Source: an uncultured Lysobacteraceae bacterium (GTDB lineage: Bacteria > Pseudomonadota > Gammaproteobacteria > Xanthomonadales > Xanthomonadaceae). From it: a DNA stretch of 9,232 nt. The notes beneath the pieces were generated by a model. The model was not told the origin of the DNA. It ran no database searches and saw only the letters and a list, made by a program, of their open reading frames with translations. A program made the position numbers and the translations under genes. The DNA is taken from positions 1-9,232 of the forward strand of contig CAMPJU010000039.1 in assembly GCA_946886995.1 (NCBI GenBank). Reading direction: 5' to 3'. Below are positions 1-7,386 of this stretch, piece after piece. The number at the start of each line of letters is the position of its first letter. Positions within the stretch are counted from its first letter, which is position 1.

Positions 1-1690
<1,690 letters not shown>

Positions 1691-1700
1691 CGCCGGCCCC

Positions 1701-2024
1701 ATGCGCGTCCTCCGGGCCATCGTGCTGTTGCTGGTGGTGCTGCTCGGGTGGCTGCAGTACCGCCTGTGGTTCGGCAACGGTGGCCAGCGCGAGGTGGCCG
1801 CGCTGCAACGGGACGTCGCGCGACAGGAAGCGGAGAACGCGCGGCTGCGCCAGCGCAATGATGCGCTCGCGGCCGAGGTGCACGACCTCAAGTCCGGCGA
1901 AGCGGCCGTCGAGGAGCGTGCGCGCAGCGAGCTCGGCATGATCCGGCCCGGCGAGACGTTCTATCGCGTGGTGGAGCCCGCGGCGGTCGAGGCCGCGGCG
2001 CCAGGAGGAGCGACCGATGAGTGA
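1701..2024 (+). CDS. ftsB: cell division protein FtsB (divisome, FtsBLQ subcomplex)
   Basis: FtsB is a small bitopic inner-membrane protein of 107 residues. In the known family it pairs with FtsL through transmembrane and coiled-coil segments and, with FtsQ, controls septal peptidoglycan synthesis. Visible here are one hydrophobic helix at about residues 4-21 (VLRAIVLLLVVLLGWLQY), a heptad-like charged coiled coil at about 30-66, and the conserved LGMIRPGETFYRV block at 78-90. The alanine-rich tail (about 92-107) is poorly conserved in the family. ATG 1701 lies 10 nt after the eno stop with no clear Shine-Dalgarno nearby (the AAGGG at 1682-1686 is too far), so translation may depend on eno. 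The 3' end overlaps ispD by 8 nt. The eno-ftsB-ispD order supports the call. Confidence 0.95.
   Translation: MRVLRAIVLLLVVLLGWLQYRLWFGNGGQREVAALQRDVARQEAENARLRQRNDALAAEVHDLKSGEAAVEERARSELGMIRPGETFYRVVEPAAVEAAAPGGATDE
2003..2008 (+). promoter_or_regulatory. strong Shine-Dalgarno of ispD (AGGAGG)
   Basis: A perfect AGGAGG lies 8 nt upstream of ATG 2017, inside the last codons of ftsB. It supports 2017 rather than the in-frame ATG at 2026 as the ispD start. It also means ispD can be initiated independently of coupling to ftsB. Confidence 0.85.
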
Positions 2025-2730
2025 AATGGCCTGGGCCATCGTCCCGGCGGCGGGACACGGCGAGCGCTTCGGCGGCGAAGTGCCGAAGCAGTACCTGCCG
2101 ATCGCCGGGCAGCCGCTGGTGGCGCATGCGCTGGACGCGGTGCTGTCGGACCGGCGCGTCGCCGGGGTGGTCGTCGCGATCGCCGACGACGACACGCGAT
2201 GGCCGCAATGGACGCGACGCCAGGGCAAGCCCGTCGTCGCGTGCATCGGCGGGGGCGAGCGCGCCGACTCGGTGCTGGCGGCGCTGGAGGCGCTGCCGGA
2301 AGGCGTGGCGGACGATGCCCTGTTGCTGGTCCACGACGCCGCGCGGCCGAACCTGCACCCGGGCGACCTGTCCCGCCTCATCGACGCCGCGCTCGATGGC
2401 CCGGATGGCGCACTGCTGGCCGCCCCGGTGCGCGACACGCTCAAGCGCGACCGCGGCGACGGCCGCAGCGTCGGCACCGAGCCACGCGAATCGCTCTGGC
2501 GCGCGCTGACGCCGCAGGCGTTCCGGCGCGACCTGTTGCGGGAAGCACTGCTGCGCGCGCGCGCCGACGGCGTCGTCGCCACCGACGAGGCCATGGCGGT
2601 GGAGCGCCTCGGCCGCCATCCGTGCCTGGTGGAAGGCCGGGACGACAACCTGAAGGTCACCACGCCGGCGGACCTGGCGCTCGCCGACTACCTGCTGGTG
2701 GCGCGCCTGGGCAGGGGAGCCGCCACGTGA
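2017..2730 (+). CDS. ispD: 2-C-methyl-D-erythritol 4-phosphate cytidylyltransferase
   Basis: This 237-residue cytosolic enzyme makes CDP-methylerythritol from MEP and CTP, the third step of the MEP isoprenoid pathway. The CTP-binding signature is at the N-terminus: [19 protein letters not shown], with R17 and K24 matching the catalytic Arg and Lys of E. coli Isp[10 protein letters not shown] and the [13 protein letters not shown] segment follow. TDEAMAVE and [11 protein letters not shown] come near the C-terminus; the Lys in the latter is residue 213, the same number as in E. coli. Length is normal for the family. The start overlaps the ftsB stop in ATGAGTGA, and the stop overlaps the ispF GTG in GTGA. 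Coupling to ispF, which acts two steps later, is a recurrent arrangement and the two are fused in some bacteria. Confidence 0.98.
   Translation: MSEMAWAIVPAAGHGERFGGEVPKQYLPIAGQPLVAHALDAVLSDRRVAGVVVAIADDDTRWPQWTRRQGKPVVACIGGGERADSVLAALEALPEGVADDALLLVHDAARPNLHPGDLSRLIDAALDGPDGALLAAPVRDTLKRDRGDGRSVGTEPRESLWRALTPQAFRRDLLREALLRARADGVVATDEAMAVERLGRHPCLVEGRDDNLKVTTPADLALADYLLVARLGRGAAT
2713..2719 (+). promoter_or_regulatory. Shine-Dalgarno of ispF (AGGGGAG)
   Basis: AGGGGAG ends 7 nt before GTG 2727, inside the ispD 3' end. It decides for the GTG overlapping the ispD stop as the ispF start. Confidence 0.75.
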
Positions 2731-3206
2731 ACCTGCGCATCGGCCAGGGCTTCGACGTCCACGCCTTCGGCGACGGCGACCACGTGATGCTCGGCGGCGT
2801 GCGGATCCCGCACCCGCGCGGGATCCAGGCACACAGCGATGGCGACGTGGTGATCCACGCGCTGTGCGACGCCATCCTCGGCGCACTCGCGCTCGGCGAC
2901 ATCGGTCGCCACTTCCCGCCCTCGGACGAACGCTGGCGCGGCGCGGACAGCCGCCAGTTCCTTCGCCATTGCCGGATGCTCGCGGCCGAACGCGGCTGGG
3001 TGGTCGCCAACGCGGACGTCACCGTGGTCTGCGAGCGGCCCCGGGTCGCCCCGCACGTGGATGCGATGCGCACCGCACTCGCGTCCGGGCTCGGCGTCGC
3101 GCTGGACGCGATCAGCGTGAAGGCCACCACCAGCGAACGGCTCGGCTTCACCGGGCGCGAGGAGGGCATCGCCGCGCAGGCCGTCTGCCTGCTGGCACGC
3201 GCATGA
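2727..3206 (+). CDS. ispF: 2-C-methyl-D-erythritol 2,4-cyclodiphosphate synthase
   Basis: This 159-residue cytosolic enzyme, a trimer in known structures, cyclises CDP-ME 2-phosphate to MEcPP with release of CMP in the MEP pathway. The zinc ligands are visible as D10 and H12 in GQGFDVHAF and H44 in [26 protein letters not shown] contains the conserved GDIG..FP motif. The C-terminal [14 protein letters not shown] (134-147) carries T135 and E137, which match the phosphate- and metal-binding residues of E. coli IspF. The start is GTG, giving the usual N-terminus [12 protein letters not shown], and it shares the tetranucleotide GTGA with the ispD stop. Its own stop overlaps truD ATG in ATGA. No irregularity is seen. 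Confidence 0.98.
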   Translation: MNLRIGQGFDVHAFGDGDHVMLGGVRIPHPRGIQAHSDGDVVIHALCDAILGALALGDIGRHFPPSDERWRGADSRQFLRHCRMLAAERGWVVANADVTVVCERPRVAPHVDAMRTALASGLGVALDAISVKATTSERLGFTGREEGIAAQAVCLLARA

Positions 3207-4237
3207 CGGACCTGCCGCGTGCGTTGGGCACGTCCGTGCTCCAGGCGCGCATGCGCGAGGCCGCCGAGGATTTCCGGGTCGACGAACTCGATGCGTTCGA
3301 AGCGAGCGGCAGCGGCGAGCACCTGCTGCTGGTGGTGGAGAAGCGCGGGATGAACACCGGCTTCGCCGCGAAGCGGATCGCCGAATGGGCGCGGGTGCCC
3401 GAAGCCGCCATCGGTTACGCGGGGCTCAAGGACCGGCACGCCGTCACGACCCAGCGTTTCACGGTGCACCTTCCGGGACGCGACGCGCCCGACATCGCCG
3501 CGCTGGAGGGCGATGGGCTGCGCGTGCTCGGGCAGGCGCGCCATGCGCGCAAGCTGCCGCGCGGCGCGCTGGCGGGGAACCGGTTCGAACTCGTGCTGCG
3601 CGGCGTGCGGGGCGATGCCGATGCGATCGACGCCCGGTTGCGGGCGGTCGCCACGCGCGGCGTGCCCAATTACTTCGGCGAGCAGCGCTTCGGCCATGGC
3701 GGCGGCAACGTCGCCGAGGCCCTGGCCATGTTCGCCGGGCGCCGCGTGCGCCGGGAGCAGCGCGGGCTGCTGCTCTCGGCGGCGCGGTCGGAGCTGTTCA
3801 ACCGGGTGCTCGCCCGCAGGGTCGGCGAGGGCACGTGGGACGCGCCGCTCGCGGGAGAGGCCTGGATCCTGGACGGGAGCCGCAGCGTGTTCGGCCCCGA
3901 GCCGTTCGACGACGCGTTGGCGGCACGCCTGGCGGCGTTCGACATCCACCCCAGCGGCCCGCTGTGGGGGAAGGGGGAATTGCGCAGCCGTGACGACGCC
4001 CGGGCGCTGGAATCCGCGGTGATCGAGGCGAGCGATGCGCCTGCGCTCGCGCGAGGGCTGGAGCGCGCCGGGCTGCGCCAGGAGCGGCGCGCACTGCGGC
4101 TGAGACCGCTCGACCTGGCGTGGGACCGGCCGGCGCCGGACGCGTTGCGCCTGCGCTTCGACCTGCCGCCGGGCACCTACGCCACCGCCGTGCTGGCCGA
4201 GCTCGGCACGGTCGTCGATGCCGCCGGACAGCGTTGA
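3203..4237 (+). CDS. truD: tRNA pseudouridine(13) synthase
   Basis: TruD isomerises U13 of tRNA-Glu to pseudouridine without a cofactor. This copy has 344 residues, near the E. coli length. Visible landmarks are EDFRVDE (22-28), [13 protein letters not shown] (40-52), the catalytic motif [14 protein letters not shown] with nucleophile D77 (E. coli D80), and NYFGEQRFG at 156-164 with the conserved Phe and Arg. The C-terminal [16 protein letters not shown] is typical of the family end. ATG 3203 overlaps the ispF stop (ATGA), continuing the ftsB-ispD-ispF-truD coupling seen in E. coli as well. The insertion region between about 170 and 300 is arginine- and alanine-rich and less conserved. TGA 4235-4237 ends this co-directional run. 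Confidence 0.97.
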   Translation: MTDLPRALGTSVLQARMREAAEDFRVDELDAFEASGSGEHLLLVVEKRGMNTGFAAKRIAEWARVPEAAIGYAGLKDRHAVTTQRFTVHLPGRDAPDIAALEGDGLRVLGQARHARKLPRGALAGNRFELVLRGVRGDADAIDARLRAVATRGVPNYFGEQRFGHGGGNVAEALAMFAGRRVRREQRGLLLSAARSELFNRVLARRVGEGTWDAPLAGEAWILDGSRSVFGPEPFDDALAARLAAFDIHPSGPLWGKGELRSRDDARALESAVIEASDAPALARGLERAGLRQERRALRLRPLDLAWDRPAPDALRLRFDLPPGTYATAVLAELGTVVDAAGQR

Positions 4238-4344
4238 CGGACCGTCCGGCGTACCGTTCGTCGGAACGTGTCCCTCCGCACTGGTCGTGCCGCGTTAGCG
4301 GGGCGTATGACCTGTGGCAAGGCGCCGCCCGCCGGCGCCCGCAC

Positions 4345-4361
4345 CGCGGCCGCCGGCCGCG
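4345..4361 (+). other. GC hairpin in the 5' leader of the lipoprotein gene
   Basis: CGCGGCC (4345-4351), a 3-nt GCC loop and GGCCGCG (4355-4361) form a perfect 7-bp all-GC stem. It ends 5 nt before the Shine-Dalgarno at 4367. It could be a truD terminator lacking a U tract, a leader stem affecting translation, or chance in GC-rich DNA. I cannot tell which. Confidence 0.35.
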
Positions 4362-4366
4362 CCTTC

Positions 4367-4374
4367 AGGAAGGA
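4367..4374 (+). promoter_or_regulatory. Shine-Dalgarno of the small lipoprotein (AGGAAGGA)
   Basis: AGGAAGGA is 6 nt from ATG 4381. It is one of the better ribosome-binding sites in the window and supports the small ORF as a genuine, independently translated gene. Confidence 0.8.
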
Positions 4375-4380
4375 CACGCC

Positions 4381-4602
4381 ATGAAGACACGCAATCGCCT
4401 GTTCATTGCCGCTTCCGCCACCGCCCTGCTCGCGTCGTGCGCCACCACGGCCGACGACCGCTACGCGACCATCAAGCCGGGCTATGACGCGCGCATGGTC
4501 AACGACGCCAGGTATATCGCGGCCGTCGAATCGATCGCCGCCACGCGAGGCGTCGAAGTGAAGTGGGTCAACCCGCCCAAGGTCCGCGACGGGGACGACT
4601 GA
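4381..4602 (+). CDS. small predicted lipoprotein of unknown function (73 aa)
   Basis: I do not recognise the family. The 73-residue product starts with a classical lipoprotein signal peptide: basic n-region MKTRNR, hydrophobic stretch LFIAASATALLAS, and lipobox LASC with acylated Cys at position 20. Residue +2 is Ala, not Asp, so outer-membrane sorting by Lol is the inference. The mature part of about 54 residues is polar, with no transmembrane segment. It contains DDRYATIKPGYDARMVND, a helix-like RYIAAVESIAATRGVEV, and KWVNPPK near the end. Support for a real gene comes from the strong Shine-Dalgarno at 6 nt, the signal peptide and GC-rich third positions. It stands alone, after a 143-nt gap from truD, and ends 3 nt from the convergent smr stop. 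A UUCG hairpin lies just past its stop. Confidence 0.85.
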   Translation: MKTRNRLFIAASATALLASCATTADDRYATIKPGYDARMVNDARYIAAVESIAATRGVEVKWVNPPKVRDGDD

Positions 4603-4605
4603 GCT

Positions 4606-5193
4606 TCAGCGCCGCTTCGGCGGCGCCAGCAGCACCAGCACGACGCCGGTGCCGCCCGCACGGGGCGGCGCCGAATGGAACGCCAGCACGTCCGATCGCT
4701 GGCGCAGCATCCTGTCGACCAGGTTCTTGAGGACCGGCACGCCGCCGCGCCCGAACGCGTCGGTGCTGTGCAGGCCCTTCCCGTGGATCACCCGCACGCA
4801 GCCATGGCCGGCATCGCGCGCGTGGGCGATGAATGCGCGCAGGATCGCTTCGGCTTCGCGCGCGCCGGAGAGATGCAGGTCCAGTTCGTCCTGCACCGCG
4901 AACTCGCCGCGCCGCAGTCGCTGCAAGGTGCGCGCGGGGACGTCGTCGCGCCTGAACGCCAGCGCGTCCCCGGCCTCGAGCAGGGGTTCGTCCATCGCGC
5001 GCACGAACTCGCTGCGTGCATCGATCTCGTCGCGCTCGGCCATCGCGGCGCGCGGCTTCGGCCTCGGTCGTGCCGGTGGCGCGGGCCTCGCCGGCAACGC
5101 GCGCACCGGTCCGATCGAATCGCGGAACAGGGCGGCATCGTCACCCTCGTCGACGGGCTTGGCGTGGTCGTCGTCTCGGGGCGGCCTGGGCAT
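4606..5193 (-). CDS. Smr-domain protein (SmrA/SmrB-like putative endonuclease)
   Basis: The product has 195 residues. The N-terminal part is charged and proline/arginine-rich (about 31-50) and includes DAALFRDSIGPVRAL, the short conserved block that precedes Smr domains in proteobacterial SmrA/SmrB-type proteins. The Smr domain spans about 101-190: DELDLHLSG with DLH at 105-107, VRVIHGKGLHS with HGKG at 137-140, then VLAFHSAPPRAGGTGVVLVLL. DLH and HGKG are the motifs tied to nuclease activity; E. coli SmrB cleaves mRNA at collided ribosomes. The usual DLHG reads DLHL here. Which paralogue it is, and whether it acts on ribosomes, are inference. ATG 5193 is divergent from surE with only 37 nt between starts, and no Shine-Dalgarno is evident. 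TACCCT lies 6 nt upstream on the minus strand (5205-5200), compatible with a -10 for a leaderless message. Confidence 0.92.
   Translation of the reverse strand: MPRPPRDDDHAKPVDEGDDAALFRDSIGPVRALPARPAPPARPRPKPRAAMAERDEIDARSEFVRAMDEPLLEAGDALAFRRDDVPARTLQRLRRGEFAVQDELDLHLSGAREAEAILRAFIAHARDAGHGCVRVIHGKGLHSTDAFGRGGVPVLKNLVDRMLRQRSDVLAFHSAPPRAGGTGVVLVLLAPPKRR
4609..4626 (+). terminator. UUCG-tetraloop hairpin at the convergent gene ends (terminator-like, no U tract)
   Basis: GCGCCGC (4609-4615), loop TTCG, and GCGGCGC (4620-4626) give a perfect 7-bp GC stem closed as C(UUCG)G, the very stable tetraloop form, when read on the + strand. It starts 6 nt after the lipoprotein stop and lies within the last codons of the convergent smr gene. 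No T run follows, so it is not a textbook rho-independent terminator. Transcript-end stabilisation or factor-assisted termination is a reasonable inference. The minus-strand copy has loop CGAA. Confidence 0.45.
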
Positions 5194-5215
5194 GCGCCAA
5201 GGGTAGCGCGCGGGC

Positions 5216-5221
5216 TATCAT
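5216..5221 (+). promoter_or_regulatory. putative -10 box (TATCAT) for surE, leaderless type
   Basis: TATCAT matches the TATAAT consensus at 5 of 6 positions and ends 9 nt before surE ATG 5231. A start of transcription 6 to 10 nt downstream would leave a leader of 0-4 nt. No Shine-Dalgarno lies in the gap. No convincing -35 is visible 16-18 nt upstream. The same TATCATG at the same distance precedes rlmE. Confidence 0.55.
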
Positions 5222-5230
5222 GACGGCCTC

Positions 5231-6031
5231 ATGCGCGTACTTGTCAGCAACGACGACGGTGTCGACGCCCCCGGCATCCGCATCCTCGCCGAAGGGTTGC
5301 GCGCGGCCGGGCACGACGTCGTGGTGGTCGCGCCGGACCGGGATCGTTCCGGGGCCAGCAATTCGCTGACGCTCGACCTGCCGGTGCGCGTGTCGAAGAT
5401 CGACGACCGCACCTGGCGCGTGCACGGCACGCCCACCGACTGCGTGCACGTGGCGCTCGCCGGCCTGCTCGAGGAAGAGCCCGACATCGTCGTCTCGGGC
5501 ATCAACACCTGCGGCAACCTGGGCGACGACGTCATCTACTCCGGCACCGTCGCCGCGGCGATGGAAGGCCGGTTCCTCGGCCTGCCGGCGCTCGCGGTGT
5601 CGCTGTGCACCTGCGAGGGCAGCCCGCGTACCTACGAAACGGCCGCGCGCGCCGCGGTCGAGATCGTCGCGCGACTGGCCACCGACCCGTTGCCCGCCGA
5701 CACCATCCTCAACGTGAACGTGCCCGATCTCCCCTGGGAGGAGATCGAGGGCTTCGAGGTGACCCGGCTGGGCAACCGGCATCGCGCCGAGGAGTGCGTG
5801 TCCCAGGTCGACCTGCGCGGGCGCCGCTGGTTCTGGATCGGCCCCGCCGGCGCCGAGCAGGACGCGGGTGCGGGCACCGATTTCCACGCGATCCGCACCG
5901 GCAACATCTCGATCACCCCGATCCACGTCGACCTCACCCGTTACCAGGCGCTCGACCAGGTGGCCAGCTGGGTCGGCGGCCTGGGCGATGCGCTCACGGG
6001 CGAAGCGGCGCGCAAGCGGGGCGCCGCGTGA
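5231..6031 (+). CDS. surE: 5'/3'-nucleotidase SurE
   Basis: SurE is a metal-dependent nucleoside 5'/3'-monophosphate phosphohydrolase, linked to stationary-phase survival. The product has 266 residues, within family range. The metal site is visible as SNDDG with D8 and D9, S40 in [10 protein letters not shown], and N92 in VSGIN. The next block reads [23 protein letters not shown]; most homologues I know have INxGxNLGDD, so the Gly-to-Cys change there is a small oddity. HGTPTDCV and a C-terminal [15 protein letters not shown] complete the family pattern. The gene is divergent from smr, has a putative -10 box just upstream but no ribosome site, and its stop overlaps the pcm GTG in GTGA. In E. 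coli surE follows truD directly; here the lipoprotein gene and smr separate them. Confidence 0.97.
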   Translation: MRVLVSNDDGVDAPGIRILAEGLRAAGHDVVVVAPDRDRSGASNSLTLDLPVRVSKIDDRTWRVHGTPTDCVHVALAGLLEEEPDIVVSGINTCGNLGDDVIYSGTVAAAMEGRFLGLPALAVSLCTCEGSPRTYETAARAAVEIVARLATDPLPADTILNVNVPDLPWEEIEGFEVTRLGNRHRAEECVSQVDLRGRRWFWIGPAGAEQDAGAGTDFHAIRTGNISITPIHVDLTRYQALDQVASWVGGLGDALTGEAARKRGAA

Positions 6032-6732
6032 CGCCGCGGCTGCGGCTCCAGCCCGAGGCGATCGGCATGGGCATGACCGGCCAGCGCGTGCGCGACCGGC
6101 TGATCGAGCGCCTGCGCGCCGAAGGAATCTCCGACGAACGCGTCCTCAACGCGATCCGGACCGTGCCGCGCCACCTGTTCGTCGACGAGGCACTGGCGGC
6201 GCGCGCCTACGAGGACAACGCGCTGCCGATCGGCCACGGGCAGACGATCTCGCAACCGTGGGTGGTGGCGCGCATGACCGAGGCGGTGCTCGAGGGCCTG
6301 CCGGCGCACTCCACCGGCGATGCGGCGCCGAAGGTGCTGGAAGTGGGCACGGGGTCCGGCTACCAGGCGGCCATCCTGGCCGCGCTCGGACTGCAGGTGT
6401 TCACCGTGGAGCGCATCGGCGAGTTGCTGCGCACCGCGCGCAAGCGCTTCCGCACCCTGGACCTCCACGTGCGCAGCAAGCACGACGACGGTCGCGCCGG
6501 CTGGCCGGAACTCGCGCCTTACGACGCCATCGTCGTCACCGCCGCCGCGCCGGCGCTGGTCGACGCGCTGTCCATGCAACTGGCGCCCGGCGGCACCCTC
6601 GTCGCCCCCGTCGGCGGGGCCCAGGGGCAGTCGTTGCTGCGATTGCGCCGTACTGCGGATGGCCGGCTGGAACAGTCCGACCTGGGCCCGGTGGTGTTCG
6701 TGCCGCTGCTGTCCGGGCTGGTCGACCGGTGA
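6028..6732 (+). CDS. pcm: protein-L-isoaspartate O-methyltransferase
   Basis: Pcm uses S-adenosylmethionine to methylate isoaspartyl residues formed in ageing proteins, allowing their repair in the cytosol. The 234-residue product has [28 protein letters not shown] in the N-terminal half (written here as two family blocks around residues 44-60 and 61-71), [14 protein letters not shown] at 72-85 with the active-site Ser/Thr region, and SAM motif [12 protein letters not shown] at 103-113. [13 protein letters not shown] and VPLLSG complete the pattern. A short linker [13 protein letters not shown] (about 90-102) precedes motif I. The start is GTG 6028, overlapping the surE stop as GTGA; it gives [10 protein letters not shown], which resembles xanthomonad Pcm. 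In-frame ATGs at codons 14 and 16 are less likely. The stop again forms GTGA with the next gene. Confidence 0.96.
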   Translation: MTPRLRLQPEAIGMGMTGQRVRDRLIERLRAEGISDERVLNAIRTVPRHLFVDEALAARAYEDNALPIGHGQTISQPWVVARMTEAVLEGLPAHSTGDAAPKVLEVGTGSGYQAAILAALGLQVFTVERIGELLRTARKRFRTLDLHVRSKHDDGRAGWPELAPYDAIVVTAAAPALVDALSMQLAPGGTLVAPVGGAQGQSLLRLRRTADGRLEQSDLGPVVFVPLLSGLVDR

Positions 6733-7343
6733 GGCTGTTCGGGCCGCTGTACCTGCGCACGATGGCCTGGGCGCGGCATCCCCGCGCGCCCTCCCTGCTG
6801 GGCGTCCTGAGCTTCGCCGAGGCGGTCGTGTTCCCGGTGCCGCCGGAGGTGATGCTCGCGCCGATGTCGCTCGCACAGCCGTTGCGGGCGTTCCGGTTCG
6901 CGACGATCAGCCTGGCCGGGTCGCTGGCCGGCGCGGTGGTCGGGTACGCGCTCGGGCATTTCGCGTACGAACTGGTCAAGCCGCTGTTCGAGGCGCTGGG
7001 CTGGATCGAGAAGATCGAAGGGCAGGTGGCCTACCTGCGGGGGATCGCCGAGGAATCCCCGTGGAAGGCGTTCTGGATCCTCGTTCTGGCGGGATTCACG
7101 CCCATTCCGCTGAAGATATTCACCTGGGCCTCGGGCATCGTCGGTGTACCGATGCTGCCGTTCCTGGCCAGCATGCTGGTCGGGCGCGGGAAGCGGGTGT
7201 ACCTCATCGCGCTGGCCATCCGGCTGGGTGGCGCGAGGGCCGAGGCGGCGTTGAACCGCTACATCGAGCCGGTGGGCTGGGTGGCCATGGCGCTGCTGGC
7301 CGCACTCGGTGGCTGGCTGGCATGGCACGCATGGGGGACGTGA
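6729..7343 (+). CDS. YqaA/VTT-family inner-membrane protein (DedA-related)
   Basis: This 204-residue integral membrane protein has several hydrophobic segments: about 18-40 (with the motif [15 protein letters not shown]), 56-77 ([19 protein letters not shown]), two from about 112 to 158 ([20 protein letters not shown] and the [17 protein letters not shown] part), and 179-202. Paired re-entrant-like E-x-x-FPVPPE and GFTPIPLK segments are characteristic of the YqaA branch of VTT/DedA proteins, which in characterised members help lipid movement across membranes. The substrate here is unknown. GTG 6729 shares GTGA with the pcm stop; the next in-frame ATG is codon 12, which would cut off the conserved LFGPLY start. 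The gene sits between pcm and nlpD, where E. coli has none, so it is probably cotranscribed with envelope functions. Confidence 0.88.
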   Translation: MRLFGPLYLRTMAWARHPRAPSLLGVLSFAEAVVFPVPPEVMLAPMSLAQPLRAFRFATISLAGSLAGAVVGYALGHFAYELVKPLFEALGWIEKIEGQVAYLRGIAEESPWKAFWILVLAGFTPIPLKIFTWASGIVGVPMLPFLASMLVGRGKRVYLIALAIRLGGARAEAALNRYIEPVGWVAMALLAALGGWLAWHAWGT

Positions 7344-7386
7344 TGGGCAGGGACGTGACGGGCAGGGGCGCGATGGGCAGGGCCGC
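7331..7386 (+). repeat. 15-nt tandem repeat across the nlpD start region
   Basis: Three adjacent 15-nt units, 7342-7356, 7357-7371 and 7372-7386, follow the pattern GAYGGGCAGGGNCGY and are 12-13 of 15 identical pairwise. A shorter copy, ATGGGGGACGT at 7331-7341, equals the first unit minus CAG. The nlpD frame reads [19 protein letters not shown]. Each full unit carries a GGCAGGG that can act as Shine-Dalgarno for the next unit's start; unit 2 has ACG in place of ATG. Confidence 0.85.

Larger units (their letters stand above)
4238..4380 (+). other. intergenic region with short dyads upstream of the lipoprotein gene
   Basis: This 143-nt gap follows truD. It holds several short inverted repeats: overlapping 11-nt palindromes at 4236-4246 (GACGG A CCGTC) and 4238-4248 (CGGAC C GTCCG); CGTTC-GTCG-GAACG at 4255-4268; GGCGCC-7 nt-GGCGCC at 4321-4339; and a 7-bp stem at 4345-4361. 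None is followed by a T run, so no classical rho-independent terminator is seen. A weak sigma70-like pair, TGGTCG (4282-4287) and TATGAC (4306-4311) 18 nt apart, could drive the lipoprotein gene. It scores poorly and I would not rely on it. Confidence 0.4.

Noticed and set aside
2657..3949. 430-codon minus-strand open frame opposite ispF and truD
   Set aside because: It is antisense to two well-supported genes, and its composition is that of a GC-driven shadow frame.
4234..4257. TTGACG at the truD stop as a -35 box for the lipoprotein gene
   Set aside because: No acceptable -10 hexamer occurs 16-19 nt downstream, and it overlaps the stop codon and palindromes.
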